From: Candidatus Gastranaerophilales bacterium
Lineage (GTDB): Bacteria > Cyanobacteriota > Vampirovibrionia > Gastranaerophilales > Gastranaerophilaceae
Direction: 5' to 3'
DNA: 8,931 bases
Assembly (NCBI GenBank): GCA_021205645.1
Contig: JAJPXE010000227.1
Span: 1-8,931, forward strand
Of this stretch, positions 1 to 6,823 are shown in pieces. The notes under the pieces are model-generated. The model was not told where the DNA came from and did no database searches. It was given only the letters and a program-made list of their open reading frames with translations. Both the position numbers and the translations under genes were made by a program. Position 1 is the first letter of the stretch. Each line of letters opens with the position of its first letter.

Positions 1-2
1 AT

Positions 3-113
3 TTTAATCCGATTACTATGGTAGAAATTGACTTTAATATTATTAAATCAGGAAGGTGTTACAAATTTACAGAAATATTAAGCCTGTTGTATAATATAAT
101 AGATAAATTTTAA
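3..113 (+). CDS. Possible 3' end of an upstream gene (partial, unidentified)
   Basis: The frame beginning at base 3 stays open for 36 codons and ends at TAA 111-113. It is cut off by the window edge, so neither its start nor its family is visible. The tail is a plain mixed hydrophobic/charged segment containing MVEIDFNIIKSG and ending NIIDKF. Its stop lies 14 bp before the ATG at 128, with a Shine-Dalgarno AGGA between them, which is typical same-operon spacing. Against it: 36 open codons can occur by chance in AT-rich DNA, and a good promoter-like sequence (66-95) lies inside the frame. I do not recognise the protein. Confidence 0.3.
   Translation, partial: FNPITMVEIDFNIIKSGRCYKFTEILSLLYNIIDKF
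66..95 (+). promoter_or_regulatory. Candidate sigma70-type promoter for the gene at 128
   Basis: TTTACA at 66-71 (5 of 6 to TTGACA) is followed after 18 bp by TATAAT at 90-95. A second overlapping TATAAT lies at 95-100. Transcription would begin near 102, giving a short leader of about 25 nt that includes AGGA at 117-120. The region is very AT-rich and may be the end of an upstream gene, so the match could be accidental. Confidence 0.45.
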
Positions 114-127
114 AACAGGAAAGATAT

Positions 128-727
128 ATGGCGGAATATTATGTCGGAATGTCACTTTCACCGGCATCAACAATAGAAACGGGAGTTGTTGTATTAGATG
201 AGAATAATACATTAATTCTCGTTGACAAATTGTTTTCAATGTCGGATGTTCAGTTCTTTTTTGACAATTTTTCATCGGTAAAAAATTCAAAGATATGCAT
301 ATCGCTACCGTGGGATAACACATTGATGACGGGTAAATGGCGGATATTATCAAAGCCGTATCAGCTTGTCACAACTCATACCGGATTTTTAAACACCGAA
401 AACTGGCTGCAGCGGTATTCAAATAGGGGCTGTGATTGTATAAATAAACTTATAGCCACAGGAGCTGATGTAAAGCGTTTTGATTTATATTTATCCAGAT
501 TAAAACTAAACTTATATTCAAATTTCAAACAGCGTTCGCCTGCTGATTGCAAATTTTTGCAAAACATATTAAAGAACGAGTTCGGGTTTAGTGATATTCC
601 CACAAATATGATGCCTGCCGGAGCATTAGAGGCAATTGTGGGTTCACTTATTGCAAGGGCGTATTCTAAAGGACGAACCGAAGTTATTTCAGAATTTAAC
701 GGGGTTGATGTCATCAATTTGAAATGA
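128..727 (+). CDS. Uncharacterised protein, possible RNase H-fold (DUF429-like)
   Basis: This is a 199-residue soluble protein with no signal peptide or membrane segment. ATG 128 is preceded by AGGA at 117-120 with 7-nt spacing, which supports the start. I do not recognise it outright. Three places recall the DUF429/RNase H-like pattern: an N-terminal strand YVGMSLSP (residues 5-12, like 'VGIDLAP'), a central strand and turn ICISLPWD (56-63, like 'IAIDAPL'), and a C-terminal helix with ALEAIVGSLIARAYSKGRTE (166-185, like 'DALDALVAAL...GRTE'). If the alignment holds, the usual acidic metal ligands are replaced by Ser9 and Ser59 and the last Asp is Ala or Glu, so the fold would be non-catalytic. 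This is inferred by eye only. The transporter gene follows 62 bp downstream but has its own promoter, so a functional link is not implied. Confidence 0.65.
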   Translation: MAEYYVGMSLSPASTIETGVVVLDENNTLILVDKLFSMSDVQFFFDNFSSVKNSKICISLPWDNTLMTGKWRILSKPYQLVTTHTGFLNTENWLQRYSNRGCDCINKLIATGADVKRFDLYLSRLKLNLYSNFKQRSPADCKFLQNILKNEFGFSDIPTNMMPAGALEAIVGSLIARAYSKGRTEVISEFNGVDVINLK

Positions 728-750
728 TAATGTACCCGTTTCAATGTTTC

Positions 751-759
751 TGATATAAT
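751..759 (+). promoter_or_regulatory. Extended -10 promoter of the CNT transporter gene
   Basis: TGATATAAT at 751-759 is a perfect TATAAT hexamer preceded by the TGn extended -10 element. No convincing -35 lies 16-18 bp upstream, which is acceptable for extended -10 promoters. The predicted start of transcription is about 765-767. The short leader carries GCGGAG at 778-783, six bases before the ATG at 790. Confidence 0.55.
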
Positions 760-789
760 TTATCTATTAAAAGAAAAGCGGAGTTTATT

Positions 790-2049
790 ATGCAAAGATT
801 TATCGGGCTTATCGGGATTATCATTATTGTCGCAATAGCTTATCTGCTTTCAACCGACAGAAAAAAAATCAATTTTAAAACCGTCGGCACGGGGTTTTTG
901 TTGCAGATAGCGTTAGCACTGTTTATTTTTAAAGTTCCGTTGGGTCAATTTATATTTTTAGAGATAGGAAAATTCATAGAAAAATTATTGGAATTTGCGA
1001 TTCACGGCGGTCAGATAGTTTTTGGCGGATTATTGGAAAAGCCGTTTGAGGGTGTGTTCTGTCACGGTGCACACATTTTTACGCTGCAGCTCATTTGCTC
1101 AAGCATATTTATGATGATTCTGGTTAATATTTTATATTATTACGGAATAATGCAGCGTATAGTTGCAGTATTGGGCAAAGCAATGAACAAGCTCATGAAA
1201 GTATCAGGAGCTGAAGCACTTTGCTCGGTAGCTAATTCATTTGTCGGTCAGATTGTTGCACAAATTATGATAAAGCCGTACTTGAAAGACCTGACCCGTT
1301 CCGAGCTGTTAACCTGTATGGCAGGGAGTATGGCGTGTATTTCAGGGGCGATAATGCCGATATATATCGGTATGGGAATACCGGCGGTGTATGTGCTTGC
1401 CTCATCAGTAATGGCGGCTCCGGGGGTTTTTGTTATGTCAAAGATAATGTATCCCGAGGACGGTAAACCAAAAACGGGTGAAGATATTGAGCTAAAAATA
1501 GAAAAAAACCATGTCAATGTAATTGATTCAATCTCGGCAGGTGCTGCGGACGGAATGCAGGTGGGCATAAGTGTTACGGCAATGATTATAGCTCTTGTCG
1601 CTCTGGTTGCAATGATTGACTGGATACTGGGCGGTGCCGGAGTGTTCTTGTACAATAACCTTCATATCGGTTTAGCGTGGCTGCCTGATTTATCGTTAAA
1701 ATTTATTTTAGGCAAAATCTTTTCATTACTGGCATTTGTAATGGGTGTTCCAATGCAGGATATAACAACTGTGGGGGGGCTTATGGGTGAAAAAATCGTT
1801 TTAAATGAAATGGTAGCATATATGGATTTAACCTCTATTAAGCATTTATTGAGCGATAAGGCATTTTTGATATCCAGTTTTGCACTGTGTAGTTTTGGTA
1901 ATATCGGCTCAATAGCAATCCAGATAGGTGGTATAGGCGAGCTTGCGCCGGAACAGAGGAAAAACCTTGCGCAATTAGGGGTTAAGGCTCTTATATGCGG
2001 AACATTAACCTGCTATATGTCTGCAACAATCGCAGGAATTTTGTTTTGA
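790..2049 (+). CDS. Concentrative nucleoside transporter (CNT/NupC family), variant substrate site
   Basis: This 419-residue polytopic inner-membrane protein belongs to the CNT family, which imports nucleosides by Na+ or H+ symport. The length is normal for bacterial members. Order: N-terminal domain with LSTDRKKI (20-27), a gate region (about 100-210) containing SGAEAL, GQ..., IKPYL and SSVMAAP, and a C-terminal transport domain with MGVP (318-321), KIVLNEMVAYMDL (335-347) and FGNIGSIAI (369-377). These blocks are diagnostic. The usual GQTEAPL helix-break motif reads GQIVAQI (153-159), so the Thr and Glu that contact the base in characterised CNTs are Ile155 and Val156. The Glu after GVP that normally contacts ribose is Asp324. 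Asn371 and Ser374, the other ribose-side residues, are kept. The substrate may therefore differ from a standard nucleoside. ATG 790 has GGAG at 780-783. The gene looks monocistronic. Confidence 0.93.
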   Translation: MQRFIGLIGIIIIVAIAYLLSTDRKKINFKTVGTGFLLQIALALFIFKVPLGQFIFLEIGKFIEKLLEFAIHGGQIVFGGLLEKPFEGVFCHGAHIFTLQLICSSIFMMILVNILYYYGIMQRIVAVLGKAMNKLMKVSGAEALCSVANSFVGQIVAQIMIKPYLKDLTRSELLTCMAGSMACISGAIMPIYIGMGIPAVYVLASSVMAAPGVFVMSKIMYPEDGKPKTGEDIELKIEKNHVNVIDSISAGAADGMQVGISVTAMIIALVALVAMIDWILGGAGVFLYNNLHIGLAWLPDLSLKFILGKIFSLLAFVMGVPMQDITTVGGLMGEKIVLNEMVAYMDLTSIKHLLSDKAFLISSFALCSFGNIGSIAIQIGGIGELAPEQRKNLAQLGVKALICGTLTCYMSATIAGILF

Positions 2050-2097
2050 GTATAGAGGATGCAAAAAATCCAAGAAATGACCCGATGCCGCTCAACA

Positions 2098-2151
2098 GGG
2101 GTAAATGGGAAAGTATTGTATTCTAAAATTTGCAAGGTTATCACCTCGCGC
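2098..2151 (+). repeat. Dispersed ~50-bp repeat, copy C
   Basis: The copy starts GGGGTAAATG (2098-2107) and ends GGTTATCACCTC (2136-2147) followed by GCGC. The same start, an ATTC...AATTTG core and the same end occur in the right-hand copy at 8882-8931, in the same orientation. Copy C has about six extra bases in its first half. The sequence is not coding-like. Confidence 0.6.
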
Positions 2152-2167
2152 AAAGCAAACACCTCAC

Positions 2168-2198
2168 AAAAAATTTCCCCTCTCTTTTTGGGGAGAAA
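2168..2198 (-). terminator. Candidate Rho-independent terminator of the efflux operon
   Basis: Read on the - strand, TTT, a two-base bulge and CCCC pair with GGGG-AAA across a nine-base loop (CCCC 2190-2193, GGGG 2177-2180), followed at once by TTTTTT (2173-2168). It lies about 57 nt beyond the stop codon of the last efflux gene. The stem is short and bulged, so strength is uncertain. Confidence 0.4.
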
Positions 2199-2235
2199 GC
2201 GGAAAAGTGTTGTCCGATGAGGACGAAACCCAAAA

Positions 2236-2250
2236 TCCGTGCAGCACGGA
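2236..2250 (-). terminator. Short perfect hairpin just after the operon stop
   Basis: On the - strand TCCGTG-CTG-CACGGA is a perfect six-base stem with a three-base loop, beginning five bases after the stop codon at 2255-2257 and followed by a run of four T after one A. It may be a weak terminator or a 3'-end protecting hairpin, perhaps acting with the hairpin at 2168-2198. Confidence 0.35.
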
Positions 2251-2254
2251 AACA

Positions 2255-3367
2255 CTAACCGAGCTTGCGCTTGAATGTCATGCCCGCCAGAGATAATGTT
2301 ATTACCGCTATGATAACCAACGGTATCAAATTATATATAATATCCTGCACACTCATTCCTTTTAAAAAAATTCCCTTTGATAATGTCATAAAAAACCGCA
2401 CAGGGTTTATCCATGTTATTCCCTGCCAGAATACAGGCATGTCTTCTATCGGTGATATAAAACCCGATAAAAGCATTGCAGGCATCTGAAACGTCATAAC
2501 TCCTAAAACAGCCTGCTGTTGAGTACTGCATATTGATGAGATAAATAAACCGACCCCTACTATTGACAACAGCGAAATGAATATTGACACTAAAAATAAC
2601 AGGATAGAACCCATAAACGGAACTCTAAAGAACACAACTACGGATATTGTCATAAAACAGGTCAGCCCCATTGCAATAACAAGCGGCGGAATGGTTTTCC
2701 CGAGTAATATCTCAAAAGAGGATAACGGACTTACTATAAGCTGGTCAAATGTACCCATTTCACGCTCTCTTGCTATGGATAATGCCGTTAAAAGTATTGT
2801 TATTACCAGTGCCAGCATCGGTATCAGGATTGTGAGTAAATACCAACGGTATTCTAAATTAGGATTGTACCAGTTTCTTACAACAGGATTGATAGATGCA
2901 CCCTTTAAGGTACTGTTTTCAGAAATATATTCAGAAACTATTTGTGAGGCATAACCACTTGCAATTGATGCGGAATTCGTCTGCCTGCCATCCGATATTA
3001 TCTGAACGACCGGCTGACGGTTTGATTTTAACGAGGAGGAAAAATCATTGTTTATATATATGCCTATTTGTACATTTTGGGTATCAATTTTATGTTTAAA
3101 CTCTTTCTCATCATCGACAACGTACAAATGTCTGAATCTCGGTGAATGTTTAAACCTTGACAGAAGCTCTCTTGTTTCTTGCGAATTGTTTCTGTCAATC
3201 ACGACGGTATCTATATTTTTGACCTCCATTGTAATTGCGTTTGCAAAAACAAACAATTGTAAAAGCGGCATTGCTATGATAATACCCCTGCTTTTTGGAT
3301 CTTTCCATATCGTGATAAATTCTTTTTTTACAAGTGCGAAAACACGTCTTAACATATCTGTAATCAT
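2255..3367 (-). CDS. ybhR: ABC-2 type efflux permease, YbhR-like
   Basis: This 370-residue inner-membrane protein is one of the two permease subunits of a YbhFSR-type exporter. Topology by eye: cytoplasmic N-terminus, TM1 about 27-47, a periplasmic domain about 48-175, then five more helices (about 176-197, 226-247, 254-278, 285-305, 345-363), the standard ABC-2 layout. Close matches to E. coli YbhR as I recall it are VVRNWYNPNLEYRW (162-175), SIAREREMGTFDQLIVSPL (197-215), SSICSTQQQAVLGV (277-290), SGFISPIEDMP (301-311) and TWINPVRFF (318-326). The length is the same as the E. coli protein within a few residues. The start ATG overlaps the upstream permease stop as ATGA, with GAGG eight bases before it, so translation is coupled. 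It should pair with the YbhS-like protein as a heterodimer driven by YbhF. The transported compound is not shown by the sequence. Confidence 0.95.
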   Translation of the reverse strand: MITDMLRRVFALVKKEFITIWKDPKSRGIIIAMPLLQLFVFANAITMEVKNIDTVVIDRNNSQETRELLSRFKHSPRFRHLYVVDDEKEFKHKIDTQNVQIGIYINNDFSSSLKSNRQPVVQIISDGRQTNSASIASGYASQIVSEYISENSTLKGASINPVVRNWYNPNLEYRWYLLTILIPMLALVITILLTALSIAREREMGTFDQLIVSPLSSFEILLGKTIPPLVIAMGLTCFMTISVVVFFRVPFMGSILLFLVSIFISLLSIVGVGLFISSICSTQQQAVLGVMTFQMPAMLLSGFISPIEDMPVFWQGITWINPVRFFMTLSKGIFLKGMSVQDIIYNLIPLVIIAVITLSLAGMTFKRKLG

Positions 3368-4473
3368 TTAACAAGCCTCATATCAGTACTTTGATAAACC
3401 GCACCGAACAAAATTAAGCCAAGTACGGATAAGAATATAGAATTTATAATCACTATTTCCCAAACAGTTCCAGCCATAAATTCACTTTCTATAAATGTAA
3501 TAAAATATCTTGGCGGAAGTATTCTTGTAAGTATTTGGAAAATAACCGGCATGGAGTTTATCGGAAACATCAGCCCTGAAAGCATTAGTGCCGGTAAAAA
3601 ACCTATTCCAAGTGAAACCTGACTTGCGAGAAACTGATTTTTTAATTTTGAAGAAATTACAAGCCCTATGCCGAGCGATGTAAATAAAAATAAAGAGCTT
3701 ACCCCGAAAAGCACGACCAAACTGCCTCTGAACGGGATTCGAAATACTCCGACACATATAAATACGTTAAACATCATAGACATCATTCCAAGAACAAAAT
3801 ACGGGATATATTTACCGAGTACAATATCAATCTTTCGGACTTTTGTGCTGAGTATTGCTTCCATTGTACCCCGTTCCCATTCACGTGCTACTACCAGTGC
3901 CGTTAAAAGTATTCCTATAAGAGTCATTGTTATTGCTATTGAGCCGGGGAGTATAAAATAATGACTGTTTAAATCCTGATTATACCATGTTCTGATTTCA
4001 GGAGTTATGCCTGCAGTTTGTGCAAGGTATTTATATTTGCTGCTCATAAGCCACTGATTGGCTATAGACATAGCATAGCTTTGGACGTAATTCGCGGTAT
4101 TAACATCCGAACCGTCGGTGATAATGAGTAAATCTGCACTCTGCCCCCTTGAAAGTCTTGTCGAAAAATCGTTCGGAATAATTACCGCACCTTTGAGTTT
4201 TGAAGCTTCAATCCCTCCGGTTATATCACGTATATTATCATAAACAACAGAATTGACGTATTTACTGTGGCCGAATGATTTTACAAGCGTTGCGATTTCC
4301 GGGTTTGCATCATCATTTTTGATACCTATTCTGACTTTTACACTGTCAAGGTTTATACCATACATATATATCAATATCGAAATTAACGGGAGTACAAATG
4401 CTATAATTATGCTGCTCGGATCTCTTATAATTTGTAAAAATTCTTTTTTTACTAATGATTTTAGTACTTTCAT
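3364..4473 (-). CDS. ybhS: ABC-2 type efflux permease, YbhS-like
   Basis: This 369-residue inner-membrane permease is the partner of the YbhR-like subunit. TM1 lies about 21-40, a periplasmic domain about 41-170, then five helices (about 172-196, 223-243, 250-274, 283-303, 338-359). Family signatures that match E. coli YbhS: IRDPSS (16-21), YGINLDS (38-44), ITDGSDVNTANYVQ (118-131), VVAREWERGTMEAILST (194-210), SLFLFTSLGIGLVIS (260-274) and MLSGLMFPINSMP (297-309). It shares the ABC-2 plan with YbhR but has its own signatures (REWERGTME here, REREMGTFD there), so the two are distinct paralogous subunits rather than a recent duplication. The ATG overlaps the ATPase stop by one base (TAATG), and AAGGAGAG at 4483-4490 inside the ATPase gene is its ribosome binding site. 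Confidence 0.95.
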   Translation of the reverse strand: MKVLKSLVKKEFLQIIRDPSSIIIAFVLPLISILIYMYGINLDSVKVRIGIKNDDANPEIATLVKSFGHSKYVNSVVYDNIRDITGGIEASKLKGAVIIPNDFSTRLSRGQSADLLIITDGSDVNTANYVQSYAMSIANQWLMSSKYKYLAQTAGITPEIRTWYNQDLNSHYFILPGSIAITMTLIGILLTALVVAREWERGTMEAILSTKVRKIDIVLGKYIPYFVLGMMSMMFNVFICVGVFRIPFRGSLVVLFGVSSLFLFTSLGIGLVISSKLKNQFLASQVSLGIGFLPALMLSGLMFPINSMPVIFQILTRILPPRYFITFIESEFMAGTVWEIVIINSIFLSVLGLILFGAVYQSTDMRLVK

Positions 4474-5954
4474 TAAAGTTCACTCTCCTTAATTAGAGTT
4501 ATAAAAGTTTCTTCCATATTATTCGCGTTCGCTTTTTGTTTAAGTTCATCAGGTGTTCCGATAGCAATGGTTTCGCCTTTATAGAAAAGTGAAATCCTGT
4601 CGCAATATTCAGCTTCATCCATAAAGTGTGTAGTGACCAGTATTGTAACCCCCTTTTTTGCAAGTGAAGTAATATGGTTCCAGAAATCACGTCTTGTAAC
4701 AACATCAACCCCTGATGTCGGTTCATCAAGAAACAGTATCGGCGGATTATGGATAAGTGCACATGCCATAGACAATCTTTGCTTGAACCCGAGCGGTAAA
4801 TCCTCCGACAGCCGGTTTTGTACTGCACCGAAACCAAAAACATCAATTATTTCATCAACACGTTTTGTTCTGTTTAAAAAGTTAATCCCGTAGGCGGAAG
4901 CAAAAAATTCAAGGTTTTGACGGACCGTCAGACTCCCGTATAAAGAGAATTTTTGTGCCATATATCCAAGATTTGAACGTGCTTTTGCAGGGTCTTTGAG
5001 GATATCAATCCCCATAATCCTTGCAGTGCCGCCCCCGGGTTTTGTAAGACCGCACATCATTTTGAATGATGTCGATTTTCCTGCTCCATTCGGACCCAAT
5101 AAACCGAATATTTCACCCCTGTTAATACAAAACGAATTATTCCTGACTGCATAAAAATCACCGTATTTCTTTTCTAAGTTATCTGCTTCGACCGTACAGG
5201 ATAAATTTGTTTTTATAGGGATATAATTTTCTGCAATAAGTGATTTTTCTTTTTTATATCCTCCCATCAGGTCGATGATTTTGTTTTCAAACTCCTGAGC
5301 TGTCGGAGCCAAATCGTGCGGTTTGCCCTCATATATAACTTTACCTTTGTCAAGAACAATAGTGGTATCAAAACTATGTGCTTCATCAAGATATGCAGTT
5401 GACCACAGAACGGTTGTTTGCGGAGAGATTAAATCTCTGACCATTTTCATCAAATCTCGCCTTGAAATCGGGTCAACTCCGACAGACGGTTCATCAAGGA
5501 GTAAGAAATCAGGCGTGCCTATAAGAGTGCAGGCAAGCCCGAGTTTCTGTTTCATTCCGCCCGATAACGCACCTGCAAGACGGTTTTGAAATGATGACAA
5601 AACCGTGAACTCCAGTAATTTGTCAAAATCATACGGCTCATTTTTTAAATCGGCATAAAGTCTCAAATTTTCTATTACCGTTAAATCCTCATACAATCCG
5701 AATTTTTGCGGCATATATCCGATTTTATAATTAAGTTCCTCTTTTTGTGTGACCGGATTTAAACCGAGAGTAGTAATCTCTCCTTCATCACCAACCAGCA
5801 AGCCTATAATTAGTCTAATCAGAGTCGTTTTTCCTGAACCGTCAGCACCAATAAGACCTGTTATTTTGCCTTTCTCTATATTCAATGAAAGATTATCGAT
5901 TGCTTTTGCTTTATCGAATGTTTTTACCAGATTTTTTATTTCTACCGTATACAT
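4473..5954 (-). CDS. ybhF: Double-NBD ABC transporter ATPase, YbhF-like
   Basis: This 493-residue cytoplasmic protein carries two fused ABC ATPase domains and would power the YbhS/YbhR permease pair. NBD1: Walker A GADGSGKTT (36-44), Q-loop Gln83, signature LSGGMKQK (130-137), Walker B FLLLDEP (150-156). NBD2: Walker A GPNGAGKST (287-295), Q-loop Gln334, variant signature LPLGFKQR (386-393), Walker B LFLDEP (407-412), H-loop His443. In NBD1 the H-loop histidine is replaced by Ala187 (STAYLDEA); E. coli YbhF, as I recall it, has Ser there, so asymmetric sites are a family trait. MPQKFGLYEDLTV and YMAQKFSLYGSLTV are also YbhF hallmarks. It is about 85 residues shorter than E. coli YbhF (578), mainly from a compact linker between the domains. 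The start has AGGA six bases upstream, and the gene overlaps the adaptor gene by 13 bp. Confidence 0.95.
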   Translation of the reverse strand: MYTVEIKNLVKTFDKAKAIDNLSLNIEKGKITGLIGADGSGKTTLIRLIIGLLVGDEGEITTLGLNPVTQKEELNYKIGYMPQKFGLYEDLTVIENLRLYADLKNEPYDFDKLLEFTVLSSFQNRLAGALSGGMKQKLGLACTLIGTPDFLLLDEPSVGVDPISRRDLMKMVRDLISPQTTVLWSTAYLDEAHSFDTTIVLDKGKVIYEGKPHDLAPTAQEFENKIIDLMGGYKKEKSLIAENYIPIKTNLSCTVEADNLEKKYGDFYAVRNNSFCINRGEIFGLLGPNGAGKSTSFKMMCGLTKPGGGTARIMGIDILKDPAKARSNLGYMAQKFSLYGSLTVRQNLEFFASAYGINFLNRTKRVDEIIDVFGFGAVQNRLSEDLPLGFKQRLSMACALIHNPPILFLDEPTSGVDVVTRRDFWNHITSLAKKGVTILVTTHFMDEAEYCDRISLFYKGETIAIGTPDELKQKANANNMEETFITLIKESEL

Positions 5955-6823
5955 CTGTTGTCCTGACTATCATTATTATCTGTAGCTGAGAGCAGGTTAA
6001 TTTTTATTGTTGCAGGCATTCCCTGACGTAAATATTCATCAATATCATAGATATAAACCCTTATTCTGTACACTAAATCTGTTCTTAAATCGGTTGATTG
6101 AACAGTTTTTGGCGTAAATTCCGCAACAGGAGATATATATCCCACGTAACCGTCATATTGACGTTTTTTGCCGGTTTGTGGATTTGTTGTATCGGTTAAG
6201 ACCTTTACTTTCATTCCGTATTTTATGTTGCCTAATTCTGTTTCGTTGATGTAAGCTCTTATCCAAACAGGTTTTGTTTTTGACATTGTATATACAATCT
6301 GTCCTTTTGTGACTGTTGCCCCCGGCTCTTGGACACGAACCATTATAATCCCGTCGTCAGGTGCATATATTCTTGTGTAATCAAGCTGATTTTTTGCATA
6401 TTTTTTTTGTGCAATCGCCGCATTATAATCAGCTTTTGTCTTATTTTTAGTGTTCAATAAATTATCATAATCCTGCTTCGAGATAGTATCATCACTTTCA
6501 AGCGGTGCCTGACGTTCAAATTTAGACAGTGCATCACTGCTGAGGGCGGCAGCTCTATCTGCCTCTGCTTTTGCCTTTTCCAGTTCAAAAATGTAATCTC
6601 TGTCATCAAGTATTGCAACAAGCTCGCCTCTGTGAACGCTGTCGCCTTCTTCTTTTAGCATTTTTTTAATCTGTCCTGATACTTGAAAACTTAAATCTAC
6701 CTGACGTATCTCAATATTACCGTACAAGGTTAATTCGTTAGGATTGCCTTTTATTGTTGAGATTATATATCCTACAATTCCGATTATTATCAGTAATATC
6801 AGAATAAGTATTTTCTTCTTCAT
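5942..6823 (-). CDS. ybhG: Periplasmic adaptor (membrane fusion protein), YbhG/HlyD-like
   Basis: This 293-residue adaptor should link the YbhFSR pump to the outer-membrane channel. An N-terminal membrane anchor or uncleaved signal (about 4-23) has a KKK cytoplasmic start and no lipobox Cys. The lipoyl-like half-motifs lie at about 38-72 (IRQVDLSFQVSGQI, GELVAILD) and 150-180 (YAPDDGIIMVRVQEPGATV). They enclose an Ala/Lys/Gln-rich helical hairpin (about 75-148), followed by a beta-barrel domain with SKTKPVWIRAYINE (181-194) and PVAEFTPKTVQSTDLRTDL (232-250), which matches E. coli YbhG closely. It is about 40 residues shorter than YbhG (332), mostly in the hairpin, so the periplasmic reach may be shorter. 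The start overlaps the OMF stop as ATGA, and the AGGAGG ribosome binding site is formed by the GGML codons at the OMF C-terminus. Confidence 0.95.
   Translation of the reverse strand: MKKKILILILLIIIGIVGYIISTIKGNPNELTLYGNIEIRQVDLSFQVSGQIKKMLKEEGDSVHRGELVAILDDRDYIFELEKAKAEADRAAALSSDALSKFERQAPLESDDTISKQDYDNLLNTKNKTKADYNAAIAQKKYAKNQLDYTRIYAPDDGIIMVRVQEPGATVTKGQIVYTMSKTKPVWIRAYINETELGNIKYGMKVKVLTDTTNPQTGKKRQYDGYVGYISPVAEFTPKTVQSTDLRTDLVYRIRVYIYDIDEYLRQGMPATIKINLLSATDNNDSQDNRCIR

Larger units (their letters stand above)
2050..2254. other. Convergent intergenic region with repeat and terminator candidates
   Basis: This 205-bp gap separates the rightward transporter gene from the leftward efflux operon. 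It holds one copy of the dispersed ~50-bp repeat (2098-2151) and two hairpins (2168-2198 and 2236-2250). Open frames cross it on both strands, but they run through repeat sequence, have no ribosome binding site and resemble no protein family. No clear rightward terminator for the transporter gene is visible. Confidence 0.6.

Noticed and set aside
1248..1655. Antisense 135-codon frame inside the transporter gene
   Set aside because: It is a shadow of a strongly conserved membrane protein on the + strand, with no ribosome binding site or recognisable domain.
2013..2296. Open frames on both strands across the convergent gap (about 63-80 codons)
   Set aside because: They run through the repeat copy and hairpins, overlap the ends of two well-supported genes, lack ribosome binding sites and resemble no family.
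3482..4846. Further alternative frames within the permease and ATPase genes
   Set aside because: The overlapping YbhS- and YbhF-like genes have clear family motifs throughout, and the alternative frames show none.
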